Shown here: one piece after another, positions 1 to 6,437 of the stretch
Numbering within the stretch: the first letter of the stretch is position 1
Layout: every line of letters begins with the position of its first letter
IMG/VR virus record: IMGVR_UViG_3300025087_000284
Span: 1-25,245 of that record
DNA from: a virus
DNA: 25,245 bases
Reading direction: 5' to 3' (one strand)
Notes under the pieces: model-generated
Database searches by the model: none
What the model was told of the DNA's origin: nothing
What the model saw: only the letters and a program-made list of their open reading frames with translations
Position numbers and translations under genes: made by a program

Positions 1-1
1 G

Positions 2-541
2 AAAATCTACAACCTGGAGATGCAGAGCGACCTGGAGAGCTCGCTGGCCGTGATCGACCTGGTGCGCACAGCATTCTGGACCATCGGGCGCGGGCTGGAT
101 CTATCGGTTTACAAGGACAAGATTGGTCAGATCACCAACTTTGCGCTGCGGGTGTTGAGCATCCGGGCGCAGCACAAAATGGGCGACAAACGGCTGACGT
201 ATGGCAAGATGCTGCGCAGTCTTAACAGCCACATTCTGGAGATGTCGGGGCAGGAGGCGGCAGAGACGGTGATCGTGTGGCCGCAGCCGCTTCCCGAGGA
301 TCCCAAAGAAACCACGGCGGAACTGCAGACCGAAGTGGCCATGGGTGTAGTGAGCCGGCAGACGGCCAGCGAGGAACTGGGCCGGGATTGGAAGACCGAA
401 CAGGAACGGATGCGCCAGGAGAGCAAAGAACAGGCGACCCTGGGGCAGTATCTGATGGATCAATTCGACCGTGGTGGGCAGAACAATCAGGAGGTGAGCA
501 ATGGCAGAGACAGACCAGAATCTAACAGCCAGGATGGTTAG
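2..541 (+). CDS. Phage portal protein, C-terminal part (5' end outside window)
   Basis: The reading frame is open from the first bases of the window, so this is the C-terminal ~179 residues of a longer protein. The pattern of a helical segment 'ITNFALRVL' followed by 'KRLTYGKML', then an acidic/Gln-rich tail, is what I know from the end of SPP1-gp6-like portal proteins, which form the dodecameric DNA channel at the capsid vertex and dock the terminase and connector. The wing/stem-to-tail transition would be around the EERM-type helix near the end. The next gene starts inside its last 41 bases. The position just upstream of a MuF-type head protein, scaffold and major capsid gene supports the call. 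The final ~25 residues are polar and low-complexity, as is usual in portal tails. Alternative: another head-vertex protein, but order and motif favour portal. Confidence 0.72.
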   Translation, partial: KIYNLEMQSDLESSLAVIDLVRTAFWTIGRGLDLSVYKDKIGQITNFALRVLSIRAQHKMGDKRLTYGKMLRSLNSHILEMSGQEAAETVIVWPQPLPEDPKETTAELQTEVAMGVVSRQTASEELGRDWKTEQERMRQESKEQATLGQYLMDQFDRGGQNNQEVSNGRDRPESNSQDG

Positions 542-848
542 CATCTACGATCTGCGGCGCGTGCTGCTGCCGCTGATGGATGGCATTCCGGGGGCGGAGG
601 ACGATCTGATGGATCTCTGGAAGATGGGAGCGCCAGACCCATCCCCATCGGCGAGGCCATGCCGGATGGGTTTCTGTGAGCATGAGATCATGTGGGGACA
701 GCGCTGCGGGAAATGGGGTTGCGCCAGGGAAAAGCGGGTACTGCTACCAGCGCAGTTTGCGGTGTGGTGGAATGCGCTGGCAAAACGGCAGGGTTTGGAG
801 CTTACGGCGGCGCAGGCGCTGGGGAAGCGGAAGAATGGACACCACTAA
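501..848 (+). CDS. Small four-cysteine protein of unknown function
   Basis: This 115-aa protein starts at an ATG preceded by a strong AGGAGGTG (489-496) and overlaps the portal gene by 41 bases; its last 14 bases overlap the next gene. Residues 54, 59, 69 and 74 are cysteines in a C-x4-C-x9-C-x4-C arrangement with a histidine at 61, in a short basic region. This looks like a zinc knuckle or ribbon, but could also be a disulfide or just a small structural motif. The N-terminal half is acidic with an amphipathic helix; the C-terminal half is helical and basic (ending KRKNGHH). I do not recognise the family. Lying between portal and the glycosyltransferase block, it could be a small accessory virion protein or belong to the accessory block. 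The gene is real with good confidence; its role is open. Confidence 0.7.
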   Translation: MAETDQNLTARMVSIYDLRRVLLPLMDGIPGAEDDLMDLWKMGAPDPSPSARPCRMGFCEHEIMWGQRCGKWGCAREKRVLLPAQFAVWWNALAKRQGLELTAAQALGKRKNGHH

Positions 849-1599
849 AGTTGCTATCGTGATCGTGAACTACAATATGCCGGAACGGGCGGATGCTCTG
901 GCAGAGTACATTCACGAATTCGTGCGCTGGCCGTATGAGCTGATCGTGGTGGATAATGGCAGCGATCAGGATCCCAGCCGTTATACATCCCTGACTCTAG
1001 GTCGGAATGTGCAAACTACGAACGGATGGCTGGCCGGGATCCAGTATGCCAATGCACTGGCAGCCATGCAAGGAGAAAAGTACCTGTCGTATTGGATGAT
1101 GATCACCAGCGCGGCATTTGTGGGAGGCGGGGATGTGTTGAAACCGATGGCGGAATGGCTTATAGAGCATCCAGATGCGGAAGGTATTCATCCGGCGCTG
1201 ACGCCGCGAAGCACGACCACCTGGAAGCATCTCATTACCCGACCTGACGCGGCACCGAGGCCAAGAAAAACCTGGATGATCGATAATATCGCTGCACTGT
1301 GGCGAGCGGAGTGGTTCGATAGCATCGGGCGCTTCGACCCAAAGCTGATCTACGGCTGGGGGATCGATCTGGAGACCTGCTGGAAGGCCAGAATGTCGGG
1401 GCTGACCTTGTGGGTTGACGAGCGGGTGCGCATGGAAAAGATCACGGACATCGGTTATACGATGCGCCGGATGGGGATGGATGCGCAGACGCGGCGGGAG
1501 CTGGCTACCGAGAACATGCGCTCGATCCTGAGTGTGCGCTATGGTGCGGATTGGTGGGATAAGATGACGAAGGACGGAGTCTATGACGATTTACGATGA
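835..1599 (+). CDS. GT2-family glycosyltransferase, DxD motif apparently missing
   Basis: A 254-aa protein with the GT-A fold signature of family 2: 'VAIVIVNYN' at the start, 'VVDNGS' at residues 39-44, and a 'GWGIDLETCWKAR' segment (174-186) that matches the acceptor-side [E/G]D-x-[E/D] region of rhamnosyltransferase-like GT2 enzymes. Such enzymes transfer a sugar from a nucleotide donor in the cytoplasm. The strand that normally ends in the metal-binding DxD reads 'YWMMITSAAF' (87-96), so the acidic pair appears absent. I chose the ATG at 835 because homology begins right after it and GGAAG precedes it; an in-frame ATG at 676 would add 53 residues that read as the shadow of the upstream gene. 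It overlaps the previous gene by 14 and the next by 17 bases, so it is translationally coupled to head genes. Confidence 0.82.
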   Translation: MDTTKVAIVIVNYNMPERADALAEYIHEFVRWPYELIVVDNGSDQDPSRYTSLTLGRNVQTTNGWLAGIQYANALAAMQGEKYLSYWMMITSAAFVGGGDVLKPMAEWLIEHPDAEGIHPALTPRSTTTWKHLITRPDAAPRPRKTWMIDNIAALWRAEWFDSIGRFDPKLIYGWGIDLETCWKARMSGLTLWVDERVRMEKITDIGYTMRRMGMDAQTRRELATENMRSILSVRYGADWWDKMTKDGVYDDLR

Positions 1600-2152
1600 C
1601 ATCACAGAGAAAATCGATGGAAGGATCGGCGTATCAGATTCGGAAGCGAAGTTGATAGAGTCCATCGTAAAGGACAGCGCCACCCATATCGAAACCGGCT
1701 GCCTGTGGGGCGGAACTGCGATCCTGGCGGCGCTGGCCGGGGCCAAATACGTGACTACCATCGATCCGATGAAAGGCGGTTGGTGGGAGACCGGCGACCC
1801 GGCGGTAGGGAAGAAACCAACACCGCAGATCGTCACAGAGAATCTAAAGCGCTTTGGCGTGACCTATAGCGTGCAGGTGATCATGCAGCCATCCTGGCCT
1901 TTCCCATTCCCGGAAGCCAATCCCGATTCGTTCTTCATCGATGGCGACCATAGCTTCCAGGGCTGTTTCACCGACTGGGTGATCGCATCATCGATCACCC
2001 GGCATTATGTGATGCTGCATGACTGCGATGACCGGCATCCAGGCGTGCAGCGGGTTGTCGATATCGCCAGGCATACCCCCGGATGGGCGCTAGACAGGCA
2101 ATCCGGTTCGCTTGTGTTGTTCGTGAGAGGCGACGCATGGCATCCTTTCTGA
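1583..2152 (+). CDS. Class I SAM-dependent methyltransferase (Methyltransf_24-like)
   Basis: A 189-aa protein with a recognisable Rossmann-fold methyltransferase core. Motif I is 'IETGCLWGG' (36-44), the SAM ribose-binding acidic residue is in 'TIDPM' (59-63), 'FFIDGDHSFQG' (117-127) matches the strand-4/5 region of small-molecule O-methyltransferases, and 'MLHDC' (144-148) follows. This combination is typical of the family often found beside glycosyltransferases, where it methylates sugars or glycan ends; a protein or nucleic-acid target is not excluded, although DNA methyltransferase motifs (DPPY, PCQ) are absent. It starts 17 bases before the end of the GT2 gene and its end overlaps the next gene by 16 bases. 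GGAG at 1576-1579 serves as ribosome binding site. The substrate is inferred only from context. Confidence 0.82.
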   Translation: MTIYDDITEKIDGRIGVSDSEAKLIESIVKDSATHIETGCLWGGTAILAALAGAKYVTTIDPMKGGWWETGDPAVGKKPTPQIVTENLKRFGVTYSVQVIMQPSWPFPFPEANPDSFFIDGDHSFQGCFTDWVIASSITRHYVMLHDCDDRHPGVQRVVDIARHTPGWALDRQSGSLVLFVRGDAWHPF

Positions 2153-2895
2153 TCCGTCAAAACCCGATGTATGCCGAGCCAGGATACAGCTCGAAGATCA
2201 TCAAGTACCTGGAGACCGGTGAGATCGTGTCGCTGGAAAGACCGATTGCAGTCGGCGACGAATTTGCCCAGGTGCGGGTGAGTAACAAGATCGGTTTCGT
2301 GCGCGCCGATTGGCTGGAAGACTATCACGATCCATTTCTGCCTTCCGGGCAACTACGCATTCCGAAGGATAACGAGATCCTGGATGCGGTGTACGCCGGC
2401 AGGGCTCCCCAATACATTTACCTGGGGGAAATAGGGGTGCGGAGGATCCATTACAACCTGTGCGGCGAGTTTTGCTGTGCTGCGCTGGCCGGGATGGACG
2501 TACTGCCGGCGTGTTTCGCCTGGCGTAGAGCCTATACACCGGCACAGAGGATCCTGGCGAATAATTTGGGGTCCGGGGTCGCCGATCTGTGGGCTATGCT
2601 CTCAGCGCTTGGCATCAAAGCAGTCAATCTGCGCTTCGATGCCAAGTATCCACCGTCGCCGGCGCGCCTGGCTGCTCTCAACACTCTCATTATCGGGGTT
2701 GGAATCAAGACAAATGGCGTCGTCGATCGGGCTGGAAAAATTCGGCATTGGGCGGTCATGCTGAACTTTCTCGCGTTGGGAAATAGCGGGTTCGCCCAGG
2801 TTTATAACCCATTCCGAAACCGGACCGAGATTGTTGAATACCGTGACTTGCTGGAAAGCGGCGGCGGGCTGACTGCGTTGGAGGTGCTGCGGTGA
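2137..2895 (+). CDS. SH3-like domain plus C39/papain-like cysteine peptidase candidate
   Basis: The 252-aa protein begins at an ATG with GAGAGG (2124-2129) upstream. Residues ~8-60 look like a bacterial SH3 domain (repeating short strands ending in 'GFVRADWLE'). Residues ~100-235 hold what looks like a papain-fold peptidase: 'YNLCGEFC' (106-113) with a Cys-Gly pair at 109-110, 'RHWAVMLNF' (203-211) with His204 in the usual H-W-[AV]-V context, and 'VYNPF' (222-226) giving the third polar residue. SH3 plus cysteine peptidase is common in cell-wall hydrolases, but C39-type enzymes also cleave proteins. No signal peptide is seen. It sits between a methyltransferase and a glycosyltransferase inside a head gene block, so lysis, peptidoglycan entry, or virion protein cleavage are all possible. 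The fold call is moderately sure, the substrate unknown. Confidence 0.6.
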   Translation: MASFLIRQNPMYAEPGYSSKIIKYLETGEIVSLERPIAVGDEFAQVRVSNKIGFVRADWLEDYHDPFLPSGQLRIPKDNEILDAVYAGRAPQYIYLGEIGVRRIHYNLCGEFCCAALAGMDVLPACFAWRRAYTPAQRILANNLGSGVADLWAMLSALGIKAVNLRFDAKYPPSPARLAALNTLIIGVGIKTNGVVDRAGKIRHWAVMLNFLALGNSGFAQVYNPFRNRTEIVEYRDLLESGGGLTALEVLR

Positions 2896-3581
2896 AGGGG
2901 TATTCGTTCTGCATTATCACGGACGGAAAAGAGCCGGAGAAGACGGGTAGAGAAATTGGTAGCATTTTATCCCTACATGTTTTCCCAGAAAGCAATTTCG
3001 AAATCATTCTCTGCGGAAATAACGTTCCAGTTATGGATTACCCACATGGCGGACTTTCCATAATGCGGTTGATCGAGCTTGGTATCCTGAGATTCGTTCC
3101 GGCTATTACCCTGGCGCAGAACGGAAATCTGGGGGCGATGCGCAACCTGGTTTGCGATAGGGCATACTACAACACCATCATCCTGGCTGATGATGATATC
3201 CTGTTCGATCATGACTTCGCCTGGGGGCTGGAGCACTGCGAATACGGCGACGATTGGGATGTGATGGCGGTGCGCATCCAGAATCCGGACGGGAGCCGGT
3301 ACTGGGACTGGAAGACCCACCAGGATGGGCGAGACCAACTGCTGGACTATTCCGTCAAATGGCATCCCGCCCTGTCGCTTACCGGCGGTATCATGGTGCT
3401 CAGGAAGAGCGTACGCGAACGGGTGCGCTGGAATAACGAATTAGGCTTTTACCAGGGCGAAGATGTAGAGTTCACCGAGATGCTGAAAACGGTGGGGCTG
3501 CGCATCCGGCTGAACCTGCGCTGCCTGGTCACCCACATGGCAGACTACACCCAGAGCGGTGATGTGGTGGTGCGCAAATGA
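2892..3581 (+). CDS. GT2-like glycosyltransferase with intact DDD motif
   Basis: A 229-aa protein starting at GTG in a GTGA overlap with the preceding stop; GGAGGT at 2880-2885 is well placed. It has the layout of a GT-A enzyme: an N-terminal 'YSFCIIT' strand, 'NGNLGAMRNL' (77-86; the nucleotide-sugar site helix), the metal-binding triad 'LADDDILF' (Asp100-102), a 'LTGGIMVLRK' strand (163-172) and 'YQGEDVEFTEML' (187-198), the catalytic-base region of GT2 enzymes. It should therefore be active with a divalent metal, unlike the DxD-less GT2 at 835. The first ~70 codons are visibly more A+T-rich than the rest (24 G+C in bases 2941-3000 by hand count), suggesting a mosaic origin. It ends in an ATGA overlap with the head morphogenesis gene. 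Confidence 0.82.
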   Translation: MKGYSFCIITDGKEPEKTGREIGSILSLHVFPESNFEIILCGNNVPVMDYPHGGLSIMRLIELGILRFVPAITLAQNGNLGAMRNLVCDRAYYNTIILADDDILFDHDFAWGLEHCEYGDDWDVMAVRIQNPDGSRYWDWKTHQDGRDQLLDYSVKWHPALSLTGGIMVLRKSVRERVRWNNELGFYQGEDVEFTEMLKTVGLRIRLNLRCLVTHMADYTQSGDVVVRK

Positions 3582-4639
3582 CCTTCCCTGCAGGCGGCTC
3601 CCCCCTCCTGGAACGGATGCTCCAGGTGCGCCAGGCAATGAATGCCCGGGATGCGGCGATCTTGAACCGGCTGCTGCGAGATTACCTGGCATCTTATAAT
3701 AACTTAAAGGCGTCTATCCTTGCCTTGCAAGAAGCGGTCGAGGCTGCCGGTCCTGGCAGCCTGGCTCGCCTGGCAGCGCTGCAAAGCTTGCTGGATGGCG
3801 TAAAGCGGGAGATCGCCAGGTTTGCAGAAATCCTGGCCGAGAATATCGAACAGGCCATCCAATTAGAGATCGAGATGGCCGGGATCGATACGCTGGCGCT
3901 GACACAGGCGATGCTGCCAGGTTTGGAGACGGCCAGGTTGATGGCGGATTGGGCCAGGCTGGACAAACGGACGGTGTATAACCTGTACGGCTTCCTGGAC
4001 CCGGACGGGCCGCTATTTGCGATGATCCGCAACCAGTTTGCAGACGACGTGGCCCGGATGGTACGCCAGCAACTGCTGAGCGGGTTCGTGGAGGGGATGC
4101 ATTCGAACGAGATCGCCAGGATCATGGCGAAGGCGTTGGGCGTAGGCCTGGATTGGGCGCTGACAATGGCGCGCACAGCGGTGATCTGGTCGTACCGGGT
4201 CAGCACGCACCAGATGTACCTGGCGAACTCGAAGTACATCAAGGGCTGGTATTGGATCTCTGCGCTGGACCGGCGCACGTGCATGAGCTGTATCGCCCTA
4301 CATGGAAGCTTTCACTCATTGGCCGAGATCCAGAACGACCATCACAGGGGGCGATGTTTCTCCGTCCCTGACACAGTGAGTTATGCAGACCTGGGGCTGG
4401 TGGGGATCGAAGAATTCCAGCCGCATATCCCGGCAGGTGAGGAATGGTTCAAGAAACAAACCGACGCCCTGCAGCGAGAGATGATGGGGCCGGCGAAGTG
4501 GAAAGCCTGGCAAGATGGGGCCTTCGAGTTCGACCAGCTTACCAAGACCTATACCAATCCGATCTATGGCCCGATGAAGCGGGAAGCAACATTGCATGAA
4601 ATCCTGGGAGATAAGGCGAACATTTATTATGGCAAATGA
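3578..4639 (+). CDS. Head morphogenesis protein, Mu gpF / SPP1 gp7 family
   Basis: A 353-aa protein carrying the MuF signature: after a helical N-terminal two thirds comes 'ARTAVIWSYRVS' (198-209), then 'GWYWISALDRRTCMSCIALHG' with Cys235, Cys238 and His242, and 'HHRGRCFS' with His255/His256 and Cys260. This C-x2-C ... H-x(3-4)-C cluster, probably zinc-binding, is the hallmark of the family. SPP1 gp7 binds the portal and is packaged in a few copies in the procapsid; it affects DNA ejection. The ATG overlaps the preceding stop as ATGA. The gene normally follows the portal directly; here 3 kb of accessory genes separates them, which argues that those genes were inserted. A long helical, Leu/Ala-rich N-terminus (~10-130) is consistent with a portal-contacting coiled region. 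Confidence 0.88.
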   Translation: MTFPAGGSPLLERMLQVRQAMNARDAAILNRLLRDYLASYNNLKASILALQEAVEAAGPGSLARLAALQSLLDGVKREIARFAEILAENIEQAIQLEIEMAGIDTLALTQAMLPGLETARLMADWARLDKRTVYNLYGFLDPDGPLFAMIRNQFADDVARMVRQQLLSGFVEGMHSNEIARIMAKALGVGLDWALTMARTAVIWSYRVSTHQMYLANSKYIKGWYWISALDRRTCMSCIALHGSFHSLAEIQNDHHRGRCFSVPDTVSYADLGLVGIEEFQPHIPAGEEWFKKQTDALQREMMGPAKWKAWQDGAFEFDQLTKTYTNPIYGPMKREATLHEILGDKANIYYGK

Positions 4640-4844
4640 CCAAAATTCAAACGCTGCGGCCCCAAAGGAAGGGCTGTTTTTGTTGACCGAAGGCGAAATG
4701 AAGCTGATTCGGCGGATTCGCTCGTTGCATTCCGGGGCGCATCTCGCTATAATCCAGATCGACGGGAACGGAGTGAGTTCGCTCTCGCTGCTCGGGACGG
4801 GCAGCGTGGAGAAGCTCCGTAAGACACAAGCGGAACAGGTGTAA
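4629..4844 (+). CDS. Small hypothetical protein
   Basis: A 71-aa protein following the head morphogenesis gene, overlapping its last 11 bases. I place the start at the ATG at 4629 (AAGG at 4614-4617); an in-frame ATG at 4596 with GGGAAG (4581-4586) is an alternative adding 11 residues. The second half forms an alternating hydrophobic pattern 'HLAIIQIDGNGVSSLSLLG' that reads as a small beta hairpin, followed by a basic helix ending KLRKTQAEQV. I do not recognise it. The last 15 bases of the gene lie inside a tRNA-like cloverleaf that begins at 4830, so RNA processing there would remove the stop codon from the upstream message. Confidence 0.6.
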   Translation: MANDQNSNAAAPKEGLFLLTEGEMKLIRRIRSLHSGAHLAIIQIDGNGVSSLSLLGTGSVEKLRKTQAEQV

Positions 4845-4902
4845 CGGGTTGCACGCGGTGTCACCTCCGCCGAGGCGCCAGGTTCGAGACCTGGGTTCCG
4901 CT
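4830..4902 (+). tRNA. tRNA-like cloverleaf with aberrant anticodon loop (no CCA)
   Basis: The 73 bases fold exactly to canonical tRNA lengths. Acceptor stem: GCGGAAC (4830-4836) with GTTCCGC (4895-4901), 7 perfect pairs, discriminator T4902. D stem: GTGT (4839-4842) with GCAC (4851-4854), one G-T pair, around an 8-base loop containing GGG. Anticodon stem: CGGTG (4856-4860) with CGCCG-type pairing at 4868-4872, one T-G pair. Variable loop of 5. T stem: CCAGG/CCTGG around TTCGAGA (4883-4889), the consensus T loop. The anticodon loop reads TCACCTC, so position 33 is C instead of T and 37 is T instead of a purine; position 8 is A. The formal anticodon would be ACC. No encoded CCA follows. It is best read as a degenerate tRNA or tRNA-mimicking element; function as a translating tRNA is doubtful. 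Confidence 0.55.
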
Positions 4903-5062
4903 CTGCGACTCAAAATTTTGGTTTATCGGTAGCGGTTTGGGAAGCGGTAAATTTTAGTGGTAGCAGCAGGTGCAACGCATCAAAACCAGATGCATCGCAC
5001 CTCCAAGTGAAAAGCGGCTAACCGCCGCGGGCTGTAGGACGACGCCGGGAGAGGCGTCACAC
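4903..5062 (+). other. Hairpin-rich non-coding stretch between head gene modules
   Basis: No convincing gene is seen here. The stretch starts just after the tRNA-like fold and holds a CAAAATTTTG palindrome (4911-4920), three variants of a [TA]AG[CT]GGT[AT] word, and a bulged hairpin in which GGTGC (4969-4973) pairs with GCACC (4997-5001) and GCATC (4977-4981) with GATGC (4989-4993). Further hairpins follow at 5014-5025 (GCGG CTAA CCGC) and 5041-5058 (GACGCC/GGCGTC). In a window where most genes overlap, a non-coding gap of this size with consecutive self-complementary arms suggests a structured RNA leader or small RNA; this is inference. Confidence 0.4.
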
Positions 5063-5099
5063 ACACGGTCAAGAGACAGGAAAAGTCTCTTGACCGTGT
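5063..5099 (+). terminator. 15-bp perfect stem-loop, terminator or attenuator candidate
   Basis: ACACGGTCAAGAGAC (5063-5077) is perfectly complementary to 5085-5099, with a 7-base loop AGGAAAA. It is followed by a T-rich but not uninterrupted tail (TTCTGTTTCT from 5099/5100). The ribosome binding site of the next gene (GGAGAGG at 5110-5116) begins 10 bases later. It therefore could act as a leaky intrinsic terminator separating portal/MuF transcription from the scaffold/capsid genes, as an RNase III processing site, or as a 5' stabilising hairpin. Confidence 0.5.
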
Positions 5100-5117
5100 T
5101 CTGTTTCTGGAGAGGTT

Positions 5118-5573
5118 ATGCTGAAAGACGCCCAAGAGTTATCGAAGAAACTGAACAGCCAGGTGAACGCAGAAAAAGCGGGCAGCCTGGCTGACCGGAT
5201 TCAGAAGCGTTCAGGCAACGACCTGACGACGCTATGTGACTTCAACGCTCCCCAGCGGGTCAGGCGGCTGACCAACATCCCGCCAAAGTCTTGGCGGCTG
5301 CTGGAACAGCGCTGGGCAGCGAACGCCCTACTGCATATCGAGCAATTGAAGGCAGTGAAAGGCGACCGGGCAACCCTGGCGCTGGCTTGCTATGGGATCG
5401 AGCGCGACGGATTGAGCAAGGCGCTCAAGGCGCTTGACGGTAGCCAGGCCGAACCTAAACCGGAAAAGGTTGCCGTACCCCCATCCTCCCCCGAACGGGA
5501 GGATGAAATCGACCAGGATGCGCAGGCGACACTGGAAAGTCTGCGAGCCGAGGTCGGGAAACTATCACGATGA
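5118..5573 (+). CDS. Hypothetical protein preceding the scaffold gene
   Basis: A 151-aa protein beginning at ATG with GGAGAGG just upstream. Residues 1-30 are a charged helix, residues ~40-105 a compact helical region ('RLTNIPPKSWRLLEQRW', then 'TLALACYGIERDGLSKAL'), and the remainder is an acidic, Pro-rich linker followed by a short C-terminal helix (DAQATLESLRAEVGKLSR). I do not recognise the family. It is the first gene after the terminator-like stem and is separated from the scaffold gene by 82 bases, so it belongs to the capsid module by position. A head-assembly or DNA-binding accessory role would be a guess. Confidence 0.65.
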   Translation: MLKDAQELSKKLNSQVNAEKAGSLADRIQKRSGNDLTTLCDFNAPQRVRRLTNIPPKSWRLLEQRWAANALLHIEQLKAVKGDRATLALACYGIERDGLSKALKALDGSQAEPKPEKVAVPPSSPEREDEIDQDAQATLESLRAEVGKLSR

Positions 5574-5655
5574 TCAACAACTCCTTCTTGGCAGTTGTTT
5601 GGAATTCGGAAGGTAAGTCTATAACGCTACGCAGCGGTAAATTGCGGAGGAAACC
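5574..5655 (+). promoter_or_regulatory. Leader of scaffold/capsid genes, weak promoter candidate
   Basis: This 82-base gap is one of the longest inside the head module. It contains TTGTTT (5595-5600) and TATAAC (5620-5625) separated by 19 bases, a possible but poor sigma70-type promoter. AGCGGTAAATT at 5633-5643 repeats exactly the 11 bases at 4943-4953 in the other large gap. GGAGG at 5646-5650 is the scaffold ribosome binding site. An extra promoter for the highly expressed scaffold and capsid genes would make sense but is not proved. Confidence 0.25.
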
Positions 5656-6426
5656 ATGAGATTCAACCTACTTGAACCTGTAACGTTCTTCGATGCTGAT
5701 AAAGGCGGCGGGAGCGGCGCACCAGCGCCGACTGGCGAGTCTGCGGCTGCAAATACCCCGACGGGCGGGGGCACTACGCCCGGTAATAGCAGCCCGGCTG
5801 GGACGCAGCCAGCGGGTTCCCAACCACCGCCAACGATCGTCGAAGAGATTAAGCTGACGCCGGCGCAGCTCTCGGAGCGCCTGGAACGGGCACGGGCTTC
5901 GCTGCTGAAGCAGTTTGGCTTCGAGGATCCCGAGACGCTGAAGAAAGCGCTCCAGGACGGTAAGACAGCCCTGGATGCTCAGAAGACGGATGCGGAGCGC
6001 CAGGCGGAAACGCTGAAGCAGATGCAGACACGAGCGCAGGAATTGGAAGCGCAGGCTACCCAACTGACGGCGCAGGCCGAGCAGGCCGCTCTCCAGGTGG
6101 AGGCGCTGGGACTGATGTCCGGGCGATTTGCTAATCCAAAAGCTGCGCTTAAGCTGCTCAATCTGGAAGGGATCAAGAAGGCTGAGAATGGTTCGTACAC
6201 GGGTCTGAAGGAAGCCATCGAAAAGCTGGCGACCGAAGAACCGTGGACACTGGCAAAACCGGCATCAAAGCCGGTTGCCCCGCCGATTGGGATCACCAAC
6301 CCGGAGGGCGACGGCAAGAGAATTGTTACTGATGAAGAACGCCGGCAGCGATACTTCGGAGGTTACGGAGCCGGGCAGGAGTTCTTCACACCCAAGCCTC
6401 AAGGGCCAGGAATTAAGCCTGGCTAA
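5656..6426 (+). CDS. Capsid scaffold protein
   Basis: A 256-aa protein with the composition and layout of phage scaffolds. Residues ~15-60 are a low-complexity Gly/Pro/Thr/Ser/Ala linker, ~68-160 a long charged helix with heptad-like spacing ('AERQAETLKQMQTRAQELEA') that should form a coiled coil, and ~165-200 the conserved block 'RFANPKAALKLLNLEGI' followed by 'GLKEAIEKLATEEPWTL'. I know that last block from scaffold proteins directly upstream of HK97-fold capsid genes. The C-terminus (EERRQRYFGGYGAGQEFF) is basic and aromatic, fitting a capsid-binding tail. Scaffolds direct procapsid assembly and leave or are degraded before DNA packaging. ATG at 5656 follows GGAGGAAA. The capsid gene begins 11 bases after its stop. 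No separate prohead protease is visible. Confidence 0.85.
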   Translation: MRFNLLEPVTFFDADKGGGSGAPAPTGESAAANTPTGGGTTPGNSSPAGTQPAGSQPPPTIVEEIKLTPAQLSERLERARASLLKQFGFEDPETLKKALQDGKTALDAQKTDAERQAETLKQMQTRAQELEAQATQLTAQAEQAALQVEALGLMSGRFANPKAALKLLNLEGIKKAENGSYTGLKEAIEKLATEEPWTLAKPASKPVAPPIGITNPEGDGKRIVTDEERRQRYFGGYGAGQEFFTPKPQGPGIKPG

Positions 6427-6437
6427 AGGAGTTTGTT

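Noticed and set aside
676-834. Longer N-terminus for the first GT2 from the in-frame ATG at 676
   Set aside because: The added 53 residues are Arg/Cys/Trp-rich and overlap the four-cysteine gene in another frame; GT2 homology begins only after the ATG at 835.
1977-2000. 9-bp perfect hairpin GGGTGATCG/CGATCACCC inside the methyltransferase gene
   Set aside because: It is short, lies mid-gene, and arises from GATC-rich codons; no link to a start, stop or transcript end.
5588-5625. TTGGCA ... TATAAC as a promoter
   Set aside because: The spacing is 26 bases, too long for a sigma70 site; the TTGTTT alternative was kept only as a weak candidate.
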